In this document: positions 7,438 through 14,704 of the stretch, in pieces
Layout of the letters: every line of letters begins with the position of its first letter
How positions within the stretch are numbered: position 1 is the stretch's first letter
From: Wukongarchaeum sp048886645
Lineage (GTDB): Archaea; Asgardarchaeota; Wukongarchaeia; Wukongarchaeales; Wukongarchaeaceae
Reading direction: 5' to 3'
Assembly (NCBI GenBank): GCA_048886645.1
Contig: JBHLKN010000017.1
Location: forward strand, 1 to 30,921
DNA length: 30,921 nucleotides
The notes under the pieces: model-generated
Told to the model about the DNA's origin: nothing
Seen by the model: the letters and a program-made list of their open reading frames with translations, nothing else
The model's database searches: none
Position numbers and translations under genes: made by a program

Positions 7438-8619
7438 ATGAAAAAAGTTCACCTAGATTATGCTGCAGGAGCCCCTGTAGACCCAAGGGTTATTGAAGTC
7501 ATGGTTTCCTATCTGAAAGACAAGTGGGGAAACCCTTTTTCCGTCCATTCTTCAGGACGAGAAGCCATGAGTAATTTAGAAGAATCTCGCAAAAAAATAG
7601 CAGACCTCATCAACTGTAAAGGAGAAGAAATAATTTTCACATCAGGAGCTACAGAAGCAAACAACTTAGCCTTAAAAGGTATAGCAATAAGAATGAGAAA
7701 AAAAGGCAAACACATAATCACTTCAAGAATCGAACACCCCTCCATCCTAGAACCATGCGAAATCTTGGAAGAAATGGGATTCAAAATCACCTATCTTCCA
7801 GTCAACAAATACGGGATAGTTGATACAGAAAAATTAGAACGCGCCATCAGGGAAGAAACCATCCTCATCTCCATAATATATGCCAACAACGAAATAGGAA
7901 CCATCGAACCCATAAAAGACATCGGAGAAATAGCCAGAGAAAAAAACATCTACTTTCACACAGACGCAGTTGCAGCCACGGGAAAAATACCAATAAACGT
8001 GGAAAAGGACCACGTAGACCTTATGACCATATCTTCAAACGACATATATGGACCAAAAGGAGTTGGAGCCCTCTTTATTAAAAAGGGAACAAAAATCGAA
8101 CCACTAATCCATGGAGGAGGGCAAGAAAGACATTACAGAGCAGGAACAGAAAACTTACCAGGAATAGTAGGATTTGCAAAAGCTGCAGAAATAGTAAAAA
8201 ACGAGATGGAAAACGAAGCAGAACGCCTATCAAAACTTAGAGACCGATTAATAGAAGAAACCTTAAGCAAAATAAAATATTCTTTTCTCAACGGTCACCC
8301 AGAGAAACGCCTCCCAAACAATGCAAATATCCGTTTCCTCTTCGTTGAAGGAGAGTCACTTATTTTAAACCTTGATTTTGAAAACATAGAAGTAGCAACA
8401 GGATCAGCTTGCACTTCAAGAGCACTGGAACCCTCCCATGTCTTAACAGCAATTGGCGTTCCACCAGAAGAAGCCCATGGATCCCTACAAATCACCATGG
8501 GCCGATGGACAACAAAAGAAAACATAGACCGTCTCCTAGCAGTATTACCTGAAATAGTTGCCCGTTTAAGACTTATGTCACCCCTCACACCTGAAGACCT
8601 CCGGGAGGAACTCCTATGA
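7438..8619 (+). CDS. iscS: IscS/NifS-family protein lacking the PLP lysine
   Basis: A 393-aa class V aminotransferase-fold protein, the normal length for IscS. It keeps LDYAAGAPVDPRV, SGATEANNLALKG, the PLP-contact His in IEHPSILEPC, HTDA and a catalytic-loop cysteine, C325, in ATGSACTSRALEPSH. The lysine that binds PLP in desulfurases (SxHKxYGPKG) is replaced: here the motif is SSNDIYGPKG, with N201 and D202. The DATQ-type glutamine is also gone (DAVAAT). The A. fulgidus IscS has the same Lys-to-Asp change, lacks PLP and desulfurase activity, and lends its loop cysteine to a [2Fe-2S] cluster on IscU. The same role is likely here. The stop overlaps the iscU ATG by 4 nt (ATGA). Confidence 0.92.
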   Translation: MKKVHLDYAAGAPVDPRVIEVMVSYLKDKWGNPFSVHSSGREAMSNLEESRKKIADLINCKGEEIIFTSGATEANNLALKGIAIRMRKKGKHIITSRIEHPSILEPCEILEEMGFKITYLPVNKYGIVDTEKLERAIREETILISIIYANNEIGTIEPIKDIGEIAREKNIYFHTDAVAATGKIPINVEKDHVDLMTISSNDIYGPKGVGALFIKKGTKIEPLIHGGGQERHYRAGTENLPGIVGFAKAAEIVKNEMENEAERLSKLRDRLIEETLSKIKYSFLNGHPEKRLPNNANIRFLFVEGESLILNLDFENIEVATGSACTSRALEPSHVLTAIGVPPEEAHGSLQITMGRWTTKENIDRLLAVLPEIVARLRLMSPLTPEDLREELL

Positions 8620-9005
8620 GCCGCTCTAGATATAATGAAAAAGTTTTAGACCACTTTAGAAACCCTCGAAACGTGGGCGATATCAAAGAAGCAGATGCCG
8701 TAGGAAAAACAGGAAACCCAGCCTGTGGAGACGTCGTATGGATATACATAAAGTTAGAAAACAAGATTTTAAAAGATGTTAAATTTAAAGTTGCAGGATG
8801 TCCTGCCGCTATAGCCACCAGTAGCATGCTTACAACAATGGCTAGAGGAAAAACCGTTGAAGAAGCGCTAAAAATCACTGAAAAAGATGTTGAAGACGCT
8901 TTAGATGGTTTACCCCCCGGCAAAAGCGCCTGCTCCAACATAGGCGTAAAAGCCCTACGTGAAGCTATAAAAACATATAAGGATCAAAACCAATCAACAG
9001 ATTAA
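8616..9005 (+). CDS. iscU: IscU/NifU N-terminal-type Fe-S scaffold
   Basis: A 129-aa scaffold protein. All three cluster cysteines are present: C37 in NPACGD with the conserved D39, C62 in AGCPAAIA, and C106 in KSACSN. The histidine that usually precedes the third cysteine in bacterial IscU (LHC) is alanine here. Start and end match the family length, and DHFRNPRNVG at 12-21 is typical. Four-base overlap with the IscS-like gene shows translational coupling, and the two proteins should form the (IscS-IscU)2 complex. It is the last gene of the operon; no HscA, HscB or Isc ferredoxin follows. Confidence 0.95.
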   Translation: MSRSRYNEKVLDHFRNPRNVGDIKEADAVGKTGNPACGDVVWIYIKLENKILKDVKFKVAGCPAAIATSSMLTTMARGKTVEEALKITEKDVEDALDGLPPGKSACSNIGVKALREAIKTYKDQNQSTD

Positions 9006-9066
9006 GATACTAGACGCAAATCTCCTTTCCAACAATTCCTTCCTCTTTTATTCCCCTTGGAATCGC

Positions 9067-9639
9067 TCACCAAAACGACCCTCTATAATGACCTGTTACC
9101 GGACACCCCAAACAACGATCAAGGTCGTAATAACTGCAACCATCACAACAAGCACCACAAGGCGCCTTCTCGGCTTTTTCTATCTCCAATTTAATAGGCA
9201 AAACCTGATCCTTATTACTCGTAATAACTATCCCAAGATCAACCGATTGAATATCCGAATTACATCTAAAATGCCCATCAACGATCGCTTCTAAAGTCGC
9301 TATATCTTCACTCACAAAAAACAAGCATAGATTGTTTTTCCCCGCTATAACGAACCCGTTAAGGAAATAGGGACAGTTTTCAAACTGTTTTAAAATGTTT
9401 ATCGTGTTACTTGCAGTACAGTCCACTTTAGCGAGGTAGAGCCCCGATTTCTTGAAGTTAATTCCAAGGTTCGTAGCGACTATTCCCTTCTTTTTCAGTT
9501 TGCGTATTCTTACCCCTACGGAAGGTTGTGAAATACCTACCTGCTCTGCTATTTTGTTTTGTGATATTTCAGGATCTTTCTCAAGGAGAGAAACTATTTT
9601 ACGGTCGATTTCGTCCATTTCAAGCTTAGCTTTACTCAA
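9067..9639 (-). CDS. Lrp/AsnC-like transcriptional regulator with cysteine-rich C-terminal tail
   Basis: A 190-aa protein. Residues about 8-55 are an Lrp-type winged HTH (DEIDRKIVSLLEKDPEISQN with recognition region ISQPSVGVRIRKLKKKG). Residues 60-150 resemble an RAM-like ligand/oligomer domain, with weaker conservation. The tail, residues 161-190, holds C161, C164, C165, C168, C176 and C179, ending GHYRGSFW; it resembles short CGxxCxxC...CxGC metal-site modules such as DUF3795. The start is TTG 9639; ATG 9618 is possible. It is convergent with iscU, whose stop lies 62 nt away. The tail may bind a metal or Fe-S cluster, making this a redox or metal sensor; that is inference. Confidence 0.85.
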   Translation of the reverse strand: MSKAKLEMDEIDRKIVSLLEKDPEISQNKIAEQVGISQPSVGVRIRKLKKKGIVATNLGINFKKSGLYLAKVDCTASNTINILKQFENCPYFLNGFVIAGKNNLCLFFVSEDIATLEAIVDGHFRCNSDIQSVDLGIVITSNKDQVLPIKLEIEKAEKAPCGACCDGCSYYDLDRCLGCPVTGHYRGSFW

Positions 9640-10028
9640 AACTACCGCTTCCGATATTTTTTATTGGTTTTACTAAATTTTTTTTATTTATTAACCTCTT
9701 TATAAACTATTTGCATTTTCATATATAAAAAATCTATATGGGCTTGATTTTTTTTAAACTAAAGGCGTGTATTTAAAAGAAAAGAGTATTTAAAAAATTT
9801 ATCCAAGCTTTTAACTTATAAGAACAATTTTTAATAACTACTAATAAGAAATTACTTTCCCAAGGCGAAATAGTCCTAATCTTTTGATGTGTTTTTAAAT
9901 GAGTGACGAGGGTAGAAGAAATTTCTTCCTATTTATTTGTGGTTATGTGATATTACCGATGAATCAAGCATCTATTATTGAAGATTTACACATAAAATGA
10001 TGTGTGAAATTTTTATTAAAACTTATAA
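9640..10028. other. AT-rich intergenic stretch, no gene recognised
   Basis: The stretch contains several TATA-like tracts, some of which may serve the minus-strand regulator (near 9654-9685) and others the small gene to the right. A perfect 14-bp palindrome, GAAGAAATTTCTTC, lies at 9915-9928. A 6-bp dyad ACACAT/ATGTGT (9988-9993 and 10000-10005) brackets two ATGs at 9997 and 10000. I see no tRNA or convincing coding sequence. Confidence 0.5.
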
Positions 10029-10094
10029 AAAGAGTTTGAAGAAGAAGAGAATAGAAAGGCAGAATATGAGGATCTTGAAGATTATTATCATGAT

Positions 10095-10373
10095 TTGGAG
10101 TTTGAGAGAGATAATCCCATTGATATCTCTTCTTATGACCCTTTTGATGATCCTGACGTAATACCTGATTGTCGTGTAAGAGGAGAACATCTTGAGAACG
10201 GGAGACTTAAAATCAGTTATGAGGGAGAATACTTGTGGTGTGAAAATCTTTTAGAAGATTTGAAAAAACTCTCAAAATTTAAAGGAACAGAAGCTGAAAT
10301 TACTTTTCGAAATGTTAAGAGCAAAAAGACCGAGAAGTATTCCCTCAAAAACGGAAAACTAGAAGTTTCTTAA
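10095..10373 (+). CDS. Small acidic hypothetical protein, start uncertain
   Basis: A 92-aa frame with no recognised domain; its middle is rich in Asp and Glu (ISSYDPFDDPDVIP) and its C-terminal half alternates Lys and beta-prone residues. Only a TTG at 10095 offers a start, without an obvious SD. The same frame is open back to 10029 and reads as plausible acidic coding sequence (EFEEEENRKAEYEDLEDYYH). An ATG at 9997 in another frame encodes MMCEIFIKTYKK and would join it after a single-base shift near the purine run at 10030-10050. The true gene may therefore be about 120 aa with a frameshift. Its end overlaps the end of the convergent 41-aa gene by 3 nt. Confidence 0.5.
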   Translation: MEFERDNPIDISSYDPFDDPDVIPDCRVRGEHLENGRLKISYEGEYLWCENLLEDLKKLSKFKGTEAEITFRNVKSKKTEKYSLKNGKLEVS

Positions 10374-10495
10374 TTTTTTACTTTTACAGTATAGTCACAT
10401 TTTTTATATCTCACACATTCGCTACATTTTTCAAAAAAACGTAAAGGACTCCAACAGCTTGTTTCTAGCTCTTTTAACCTAACCGTCTTATACAT
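10370..10495 (-). CDS. 41-aa four-cysteine small protein
   Basis: A short frame reading MYKTVRLKELETSCWS and so on, with C14, C24, C27 and C33 (C-x9-C-x2-C-x5-C in the segment FEKCSECVRYKKCD). The spacing suits a zinc- or Fe-S-binding knuckle. It is preceded by AAAGGGGGT about 9 nt before the ATG, a strong SD, and a 10-bp hairpin lies farther upstream. It is likely to be a real gene missed by length cutoffs. I do not recognise the family; function is unknown. Confidence 0.62.
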   Translation of the reverse strand: MYKTVRLKELETSCWSPLRFFEKCSECVRYKKCDYTVKVKN

Positions 10496-10519
10496 TATCT
10501 TTTTACCCCCTTTACAATA

Positions 10520-10555
10520 AATAAATAGGATGCTAAGAAGAACCTCCTATTTATT
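10520..10555. promoter_or_regulatory. 10-bp hairpin upstream of the 41-aa gene
   Basis: AATAAATAGG (10520-10529) pairs exactly with CCTATTTATT (10546-10555) across 16 nt. It lies 25-60 nt upstream of the minus-strand small gene. A second small hairpin, CCCCT/AGGGG, occurs near 10593-10608. These may be operator or leader structures; neither has the T-run expected of a terminator. Confidence 0.4.
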
Positions 10556-10713
10556 GTTCTATTAAGTTGTGTTAGAGAAGAGTATAAAAGCCCCCTAAGA
10601 AAGGGGAGAAAATACGAAATTCTAAGGTTGTTTAGCAATAGATTTTAATCAAATAACAATTTTAATAACGTCGAAAATGAAGTAGTTTTTCAACGGATTT
10701 AGGTGTTAAAAAA

Positions 10714-11868
10714 ATGTCTCAATCAAAGAGTAACGGTAAATATCTGAGAACCACTCTAGAAATATTTCTAATTATAGGTCTTGCGGTGGGAACAACTTAC
10801 CTCGTCACCGCAGCCCTAGAAGACCACTATGGAACAAAAAATCCTTTGGTAGTTATATCCAACCGCGATCAATCCGGTAAATGTTCAATGTCGCCGACTT
10901 ATGAGTACGGGGACCTTCTTGTTATAAAAAAGGTTCCAGCTGATGAGATTAAAATAGGCGATGTTATTGTTTTTAATAATCCTGATGGTTCAGAACCGAT
11001 AATACACCGTGTAGTTCATATAAACAACACAGATTCTGAGCATTACTACTATATGACAAAGGGTGATAATAATAGATATATTGATCGTTATTGGATGGCT
11101 GAAGGTTATCCGGGTGTGCCCTATGAAGAAGTTCATGGTGTGGTAGTTTACAGGATTCCGTGGGTGGGTAGAATCTCCTTAGCTCTCCAAGGAACTGCTG
11201 GGATAATACTCTTAATCAGTATTATTTTTGTAATTCTCTTGTTTTTGATAGCTTGGGAAGGAATAGAAGATCTAGAAACAGAAAATGAAAACGTTGGAAG
11301 CAATAAAAATAAAAAACAAGGACAGAAAACGGAGGAAAAAAGCTTTTTAGACATTTTCAGAAAACGTTCCTTCAATCAAAAACTGGCAATAATAGGCTTA
11401 ATCGCTCTTTTTGCCCTCTCACCTATCGCCCTTCGAAATATGGCTGCAGATTCAGATGATGCCCCAAGCGTAGAAATCTTAGATATTACACCTGAAATTA
11501 TCGGTGGAACGAACACCTTATCCCCTGAGAATGTACCTCTCGTTTTTTACGTGGATGTAAAGCTTCACAATGATGGATTGTGGCAACATTCGATGAAAAA
11601 AGCCCATCTATTTCCAACATTTGAATATAAAAATCCTGGATATATCTTCGAATGGAATGCAGTTTATACTTTTCACGGTGATAAGATAATAAAGGCTGTC
11701 ATTATATTTGATAAAAATACTTGGACTTACTTCACCACGAATTACGAACCGGGAAACTATAGTATATCAGTAACGCTAAAAGCATTTATTCATGACAGTA
11801 TTTCAGGAACAACATGGTCGGTAAGCGATACGATATCCAACGCATTTACAATAAGAGTAGAAAGCTAA
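10714..11868 (+). CDS. Archaeal signal peptidase I (S26B) with extra C-terminal exported domain
   Basis: A 384-aa protein. Residues 13-35 are a membrane anchor. The catalytic domain carries S58 in KCSMSPTYEYGD, H98 in IIHRVV and D118 in TKGDNN: the Ser-His-Asp set of archaeal and ER-type signal peptidases, which removes signal peptides outside the membrane. A second membrane segment covers about 162-181. A charged Lys/Glu-rich linker (182-220) follows, then a third membrane segment (223-240) and a roughly 140-aa beta-rich domain, which should again face outside. Typical archaeal enzymes end near residue 180-200, so the last 200 residues are an addition. ATG is preceded by AGGTG at good spacing. 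The role of the extra domain is unknown. Confidence 0.88.
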   Translation: MSQSKSNGKYLRTTLEIFLIIGLAVGTTYLVTAALEDHYGTKNPLVVISNRDQSGKCSMSPTYEYGDLLVIKKVPADEIKIGDVIVFNNPDGSEPIIHRVVHINNTDSEHYYYMTKGDNNRYIDRYWMAEGYPGVPYEEVHGVVVYRIPWVGRISLALQGTAGIILLISIIFVILLFLIAWEGIEDLETENENVGSNKNKKQGQKTEEKSFLDIFRKRSFNQKLAIIGLIALFALSPIALRNMAADSDDAPSVEILDITPEIIGGTNTLSPENVPLVFYVDVKLHNDGLWQHSMKKAHLFPTFEYKNPGYIFEWNAVYTFHGDKIIKAVIIFDKNTWTYFTTNYEPGNYSISVTLKAFIHDSISGTTWSVSDTISNAFTIRVES

Positions 11869-11917
11869 CAAAAAATAAACTTGTAGAGTAAAAAACTCCA
11901 TAATTCTCTTCCTTTTA

Positions 11918-13207
11918 CTAATGTTTAATTGTTACTACTTCCTTCCTCTCTAAAGCTGCTAAAGAATCATTACCATAGGGGAAAATGCTTATTTTCGCTT
12001 CTGGGTTTTCGCCGAGTAGTTTTTGGAGAAGGGATTGGACATCTTCTACTGGTTTTAACATGAAAGTTTCTTCTAACTCTTTTGGATCCATACTACTCGT
12101 AACGTAGATCTTTGCCCTTGAGAGAGCCTTTTGAAGGTAGAATACTTTATGTCCTCCAAGGCAAAAACTGTCATTGATCGCTGTTACAGCCTTTTCTAAA
12201 GTACGGTATTTCAGCATCCAATCTAAGAAAATATTATTACCAACACCTTCTTTGCACTCTGCTAAGAAAATAATTGTTCCTCCTTCTTTTACTGCGGATA
12301 AGCCTTGGTCTACTGCTTTCAGCGCCTGGTATAGGTTTATGTCTTTTGGAAAACCTCCACTACTGATCACCAGTATATCCACTGCTTCTTTTACTGGTAT
12401 CTTCGCCATTTTATCCAAAATTTTGACGCCTTCCAAAAGAACCGTTTCCATGTCTCCGGCAAAAGAAGCTACAATCTCTTTTTTAGTATTCATTACAACA
12501 TTAAGGGTAAAATCTGTCGTTACAAGCTTCGCAGCTTCTATCATGTCATCTGAAAGCGGGTTATTCTCAAGATTACCGGTAACTGCATAGCAATCGGTCA
12601 TCATCGCGTGATTAGCAGAAATGGTCTCTCGGGCAGAAATTCCTGGCAGTATACTTTTGCGCCCTCCACCATAGCCTGCATAATAATGCAGTGTCACATC
12701 CCCTGTCAATATTCTAACATCTGCATTTGTGTAAATCTTGTTTACTTTTACAGGAATCCCTCGGGTTGTTGTACCTACAAATTCAAATTCGGCGTTATCA
12801 CAATCGTGGGTAACGATATTAAACCTATTTACAACCTCCTCTCCTAAAAGTTTCACGATCTCTTCCTTGTCCGTCATAGGTTTATGGGTGCCTGTAGCTA
12901 TCAATATCGTAATATCTTTATCTGAAACTCCTATCTTGTTCAAGTGGTTTGCTAGAATGGGCACCATCAAATAACTGGGGGATGATCTTGTTTTATCATC
13001 TACGACAATAACCACACTATTCCTAGAGGAAACGATTTCCTCCAAAGGTTTTGAGTTTAAAGGCTTTTTAATCGATTCTTCGATTAATTTCTGGGGATTT
13101 TCAACTCCGGGGATAAATCCTGGCTTTAGGATCTCTACAAAATTTTCTTCAGGGATTTCTAAAGATATTTCAGAACTTCCATAGGGAACCTTAACTTTAA
13201 CAGTCAA
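11918..13207 (-). CDS. larA: LarA-type nickel-pincer lactate racemase family protein
   Basis: A 429-aa protein of the LarA (DUF2088) family. By direct count the catalytic positions coincide with those of the Lactiplantibacillus enzyme: H108 in TGTHKPMT, H174 in VTLHYYAGYGGG, K184 in GGRKSILPGI (the lysine that carries the pincer cofactor) and H200 in SANHAMM. R74 in DKTRSSP also fits. The family racemises 2-hydroxy acids through the nickel-pincer nucleotide; many homologues act on substrates other than lactate. LarB, LarC and LarE, which make the cofactor, are not in the window. The gene is convergent with the signal peptidase and diverges from tbp. Confidence 0.93.
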   Translation of the reverse strand: MTVKVKVPYGSSEISLEIPEENFVEILKPGFIPGVENPQKLIEESIKKPLNSKPLEEIVSSRNSVVIVVDDKTRSSPSYLMVPILANHLNKIGVSDKDITILIATGTHKPMTDKEEIVKLLGEEVVNRFNIVTHDCDNAEFEFVGTTTRGIPVKVNKIYTNADVRILTGDVTLHYYAGYGGGRKSILPGISARETISANHAMMTDCYAVTGNLENNPLSDDMIEAAKLVTTDFTLNVVMNTKKEIVASFAGDMETVLLEGVKILDKMAKIPVKEAVDILVISSGGFPKDINLYQALKAVDQGLSAVKEGGTIIFLAECKEGVGNNIFLDWMLKYRTLEKAVTAINDSFCLGGHKVFYLQKALSRAKIYVTSSMDPKELEETFMLKPVEDVQSLLQKLLGENPEAKISIFPYGNDSLAALERKEVVTIKH

Positions 13208-13289
13208 AGGATCAGCTCCAAAAACAATCTTTTATCTATAATTTTCCCAATTACTTAAAAAATATGTTCATTTTAGCGAAAGAGGGGTA

Positions 13290-13325
13290 CTTTTATAAAT
13301 CTTCGCCTTTAAATAGTTTATAAAC
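13290..13325 (+). promoter_or_regulatory. TATA-like promoter of tbp
   Basis: Two TATA candidates lie upstream of tbp: CTTTTATAAATC near 13290 and CCTTTAAATAGTTTATAAAC at 13306-13325. The second would start transcription roughly 15-20 nt before the ATG at 13364. A short leader is usual for archaeal tbp. Confidence 0.45.
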
Positions 13326-13363
13326 TCCCTTTAAAAATCATCATGTAATGGTAGGCATGTAAA

Positions 13364-13948
13364 ATGGCAGGAGAATCGGAACCAAAAACAAGAAAATATA
13401 ATGCGACGATTCAGAACGTTGTAGCCTCGGTAGATCTCCACGCTAGTATCGAACTCTTGAAGGTATCAGAAGATCTAAGCAGATACACCTTTATCTCTTA
13501 CGAGCCTGAACAATTCCCTGGAGCCGTTTTAAAACTTGAAAAACCTAAAGTATCCGCCTTACTCTTTTCAAGTGGGAAGATGGTAGTAACAGGGGCTAAA
13601 TCAAGTCAAATGATTCAAGAAAGTGTCCAGGAAATAATAAAACTTCTAGCAAAAGCTAATGTAAAAATCACCGAGGAACCTGTAATAACGGTTCAGAACA
13701 TAGTAGCCTCAGGAAATTTGGAGCGACATATAAACTTGGAATTAGCAGCTTTAATGCTGGAAACAAGCATGTATGAACCGGAACAGTTTCCAGGTTTAAT
13801 ATTTCGAATGCAGGATCCAAAAGTTGTTCTTCTTTTGTTCCAGTCAGGCAACCTTGTGTGTACTGGGGCAAAGTCTGAGGAAGTGGTTCACGAGGCAATA
13901 GAGCGCGTAGAAAGCATCCTAGAAGAGATAGGGGCATTTGAACAATGA
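13364..13948 (+). CDS. tbp: TATA-box binding protein
   Basis: A 194-aa protein, the normal archaeal TBP length, recruiting TFB and RNA polymerase to promoters. It consists of the two direct repeats of the TBP saddle: residues about 10-100 and 101-190. Each has an IQNVVAS/VQNIVASG strand, a YEPEQFPG turn (stirrup side) and an SGK/SGN...TGAKS motif. The acidic C-terminal tail (EEIGAFEQ) is common in archaea. It is a single gene with its own promoter, divergent from larA and followed by a T7 tract. Confidence 0.98.
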   Translation: MAGESEPKTRKYNATIQNVVASVDLHASIELLKVSEDLSRYTFISYEPEQFPGAVLKLEKPKVSALLFSSGKMVVTGAKSSQMIQESVQEIIKLLAKANVKITEEPVITVQNIVASGNLERHINLELAALMLETSMYEPEQFPGLIFRMQDPKVVLLLFQSGNLVCTGAKSEEVVHEAIERVESILEEIGAFEQ

Positions 13949-13965
13949 ACCTGCTTCTTTGAAAC

Positions 13966-13972
13966 TTTTTTT
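13966..13972 (+). terminator. T-run terminator after tbp
   Basis: A run of seven T follows the tbp stop by 17 nt. Archaeal RNA polymerase commonly terminates at such runs without a hairpin. Confidence 0.45.
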
Positions 13973-14043
13973 ATTGAACAATAAAGTTATTATCAGCTCA
14001 AATCCCTAATTTTTTAAAAATTAAATTTGTAAAAGGGATGAAA

Positions 14044-14352
14044 ATGAGGTACGCTAAACTTGAAAAATTCGAGGATTTAGTTAGGTTAGCTTCAACTTCT
14101 ATTTTACCTATTCTTTTTTATGTAGAACGGGAATCTGGCATCCTTTGCTTCTCTATAGCGCCTCTTAGCTTGGAGGATACCATATTATGGTATGCCACGT
14201 TTGAGGAGAAACCTGTTCCGGGATATGCTTTATTTAACGCTGTTGATGGCACGATTTCTTTTAGTGAAAAACCTTCATTCGATGCTAAAAACCGAAACAT
14301 CAAATTAATAAAAATAGTAAAAGAAGATCTACTACCAGAAAACTTAGTCTAA
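14044..14352 (+). CDS. Conserved-looking hypothetical protein
   Basis: A 102-aa protein from ATG 14044, chosen because AAGGGATG precedes it at workable spacing; ATG 14038 would have the G-rich site directly abutting it. The sequence alternates hydrophobic and charged residues, consistent with a small alpha/beta domain (EKFEDLVRLASTSILPILFY, then a KLIKIVKEDL C-terminus). No membrane segment, cysteine cluster or known motif is seen. It follows tbp with a TATA-like palindrome (AATTTTTTAAAAATT) just upstream. I do not recognise it. Confidence 0.6.
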   Translation: MRYAKLEKFEDLVRLASTSILPILFYVERESGILCFSIAPLSLEDTILWYATFEEKPVPGYALFNAVDGTISFSEKPSFDAKNRNIKLIKIVKEDLLPENLV

Positions 14353-14485
14353 TAAATATCGCATTTTTAGGGTATGTTTGCATTTTACGATACTTGATTT
14401 AAGCTTTTTTAGTGGGTTAAGGTATTTATAAAATAACATTGACCAATACTACTAATACTACTAATCTTGTATCTTAGTGATCGTT

Positions 14486-14620
14486 ATGGAAGTCAAATGT
14501 TCTAAATGTGGATATGAATGGGATACTGAATCGAAAAATGTTTACGTTTCTTGTCCTTCTTGTCTTAGGAAGGTAAAGATAAGAGAATGCGGTTTCGCGC
14601 CTAAAGCCTTTCCTTCTTAA
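14486..14620 (+). CDS. 44-aa zinc-ribbon protein
   Basis: A short frame begins MEVKCSKCGYEWDTES and has C5-x2-C8 and C23-x2-C26 separated by 14 residues, with a further C35. This is a classical zinc ribbon of the CxxCGYEW type seen in many archaeal small proteins. GTGATC lies just before the ATG as a possible SD. It ends about 85 nt before the ArsA-like gene, in the same orientation. Such proteins can be nucleic-acid-binding or adaptor modules; the role is unknown. Confidence 0.72.
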   Translation: MEVKCSKCGYEWDTESKNVYVSCPSCLRKVKIRECGFAPKAFPS

Positions 14621-14704
14621 TAAGAGAATAAAGAGAAACCATCGATAAATTAATACAAATAAAAATCCGAAAAACATACTGTAAAATCTAAGGAGGCCTA
14701 GGAT

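Noticed and set aside
9915..9928. 14-bp palindrome as a defined operator
   Set aside because: It is perfect but short and AT-rich, far from both flanking starts, and has no second copy; noted only within the intergenic description.
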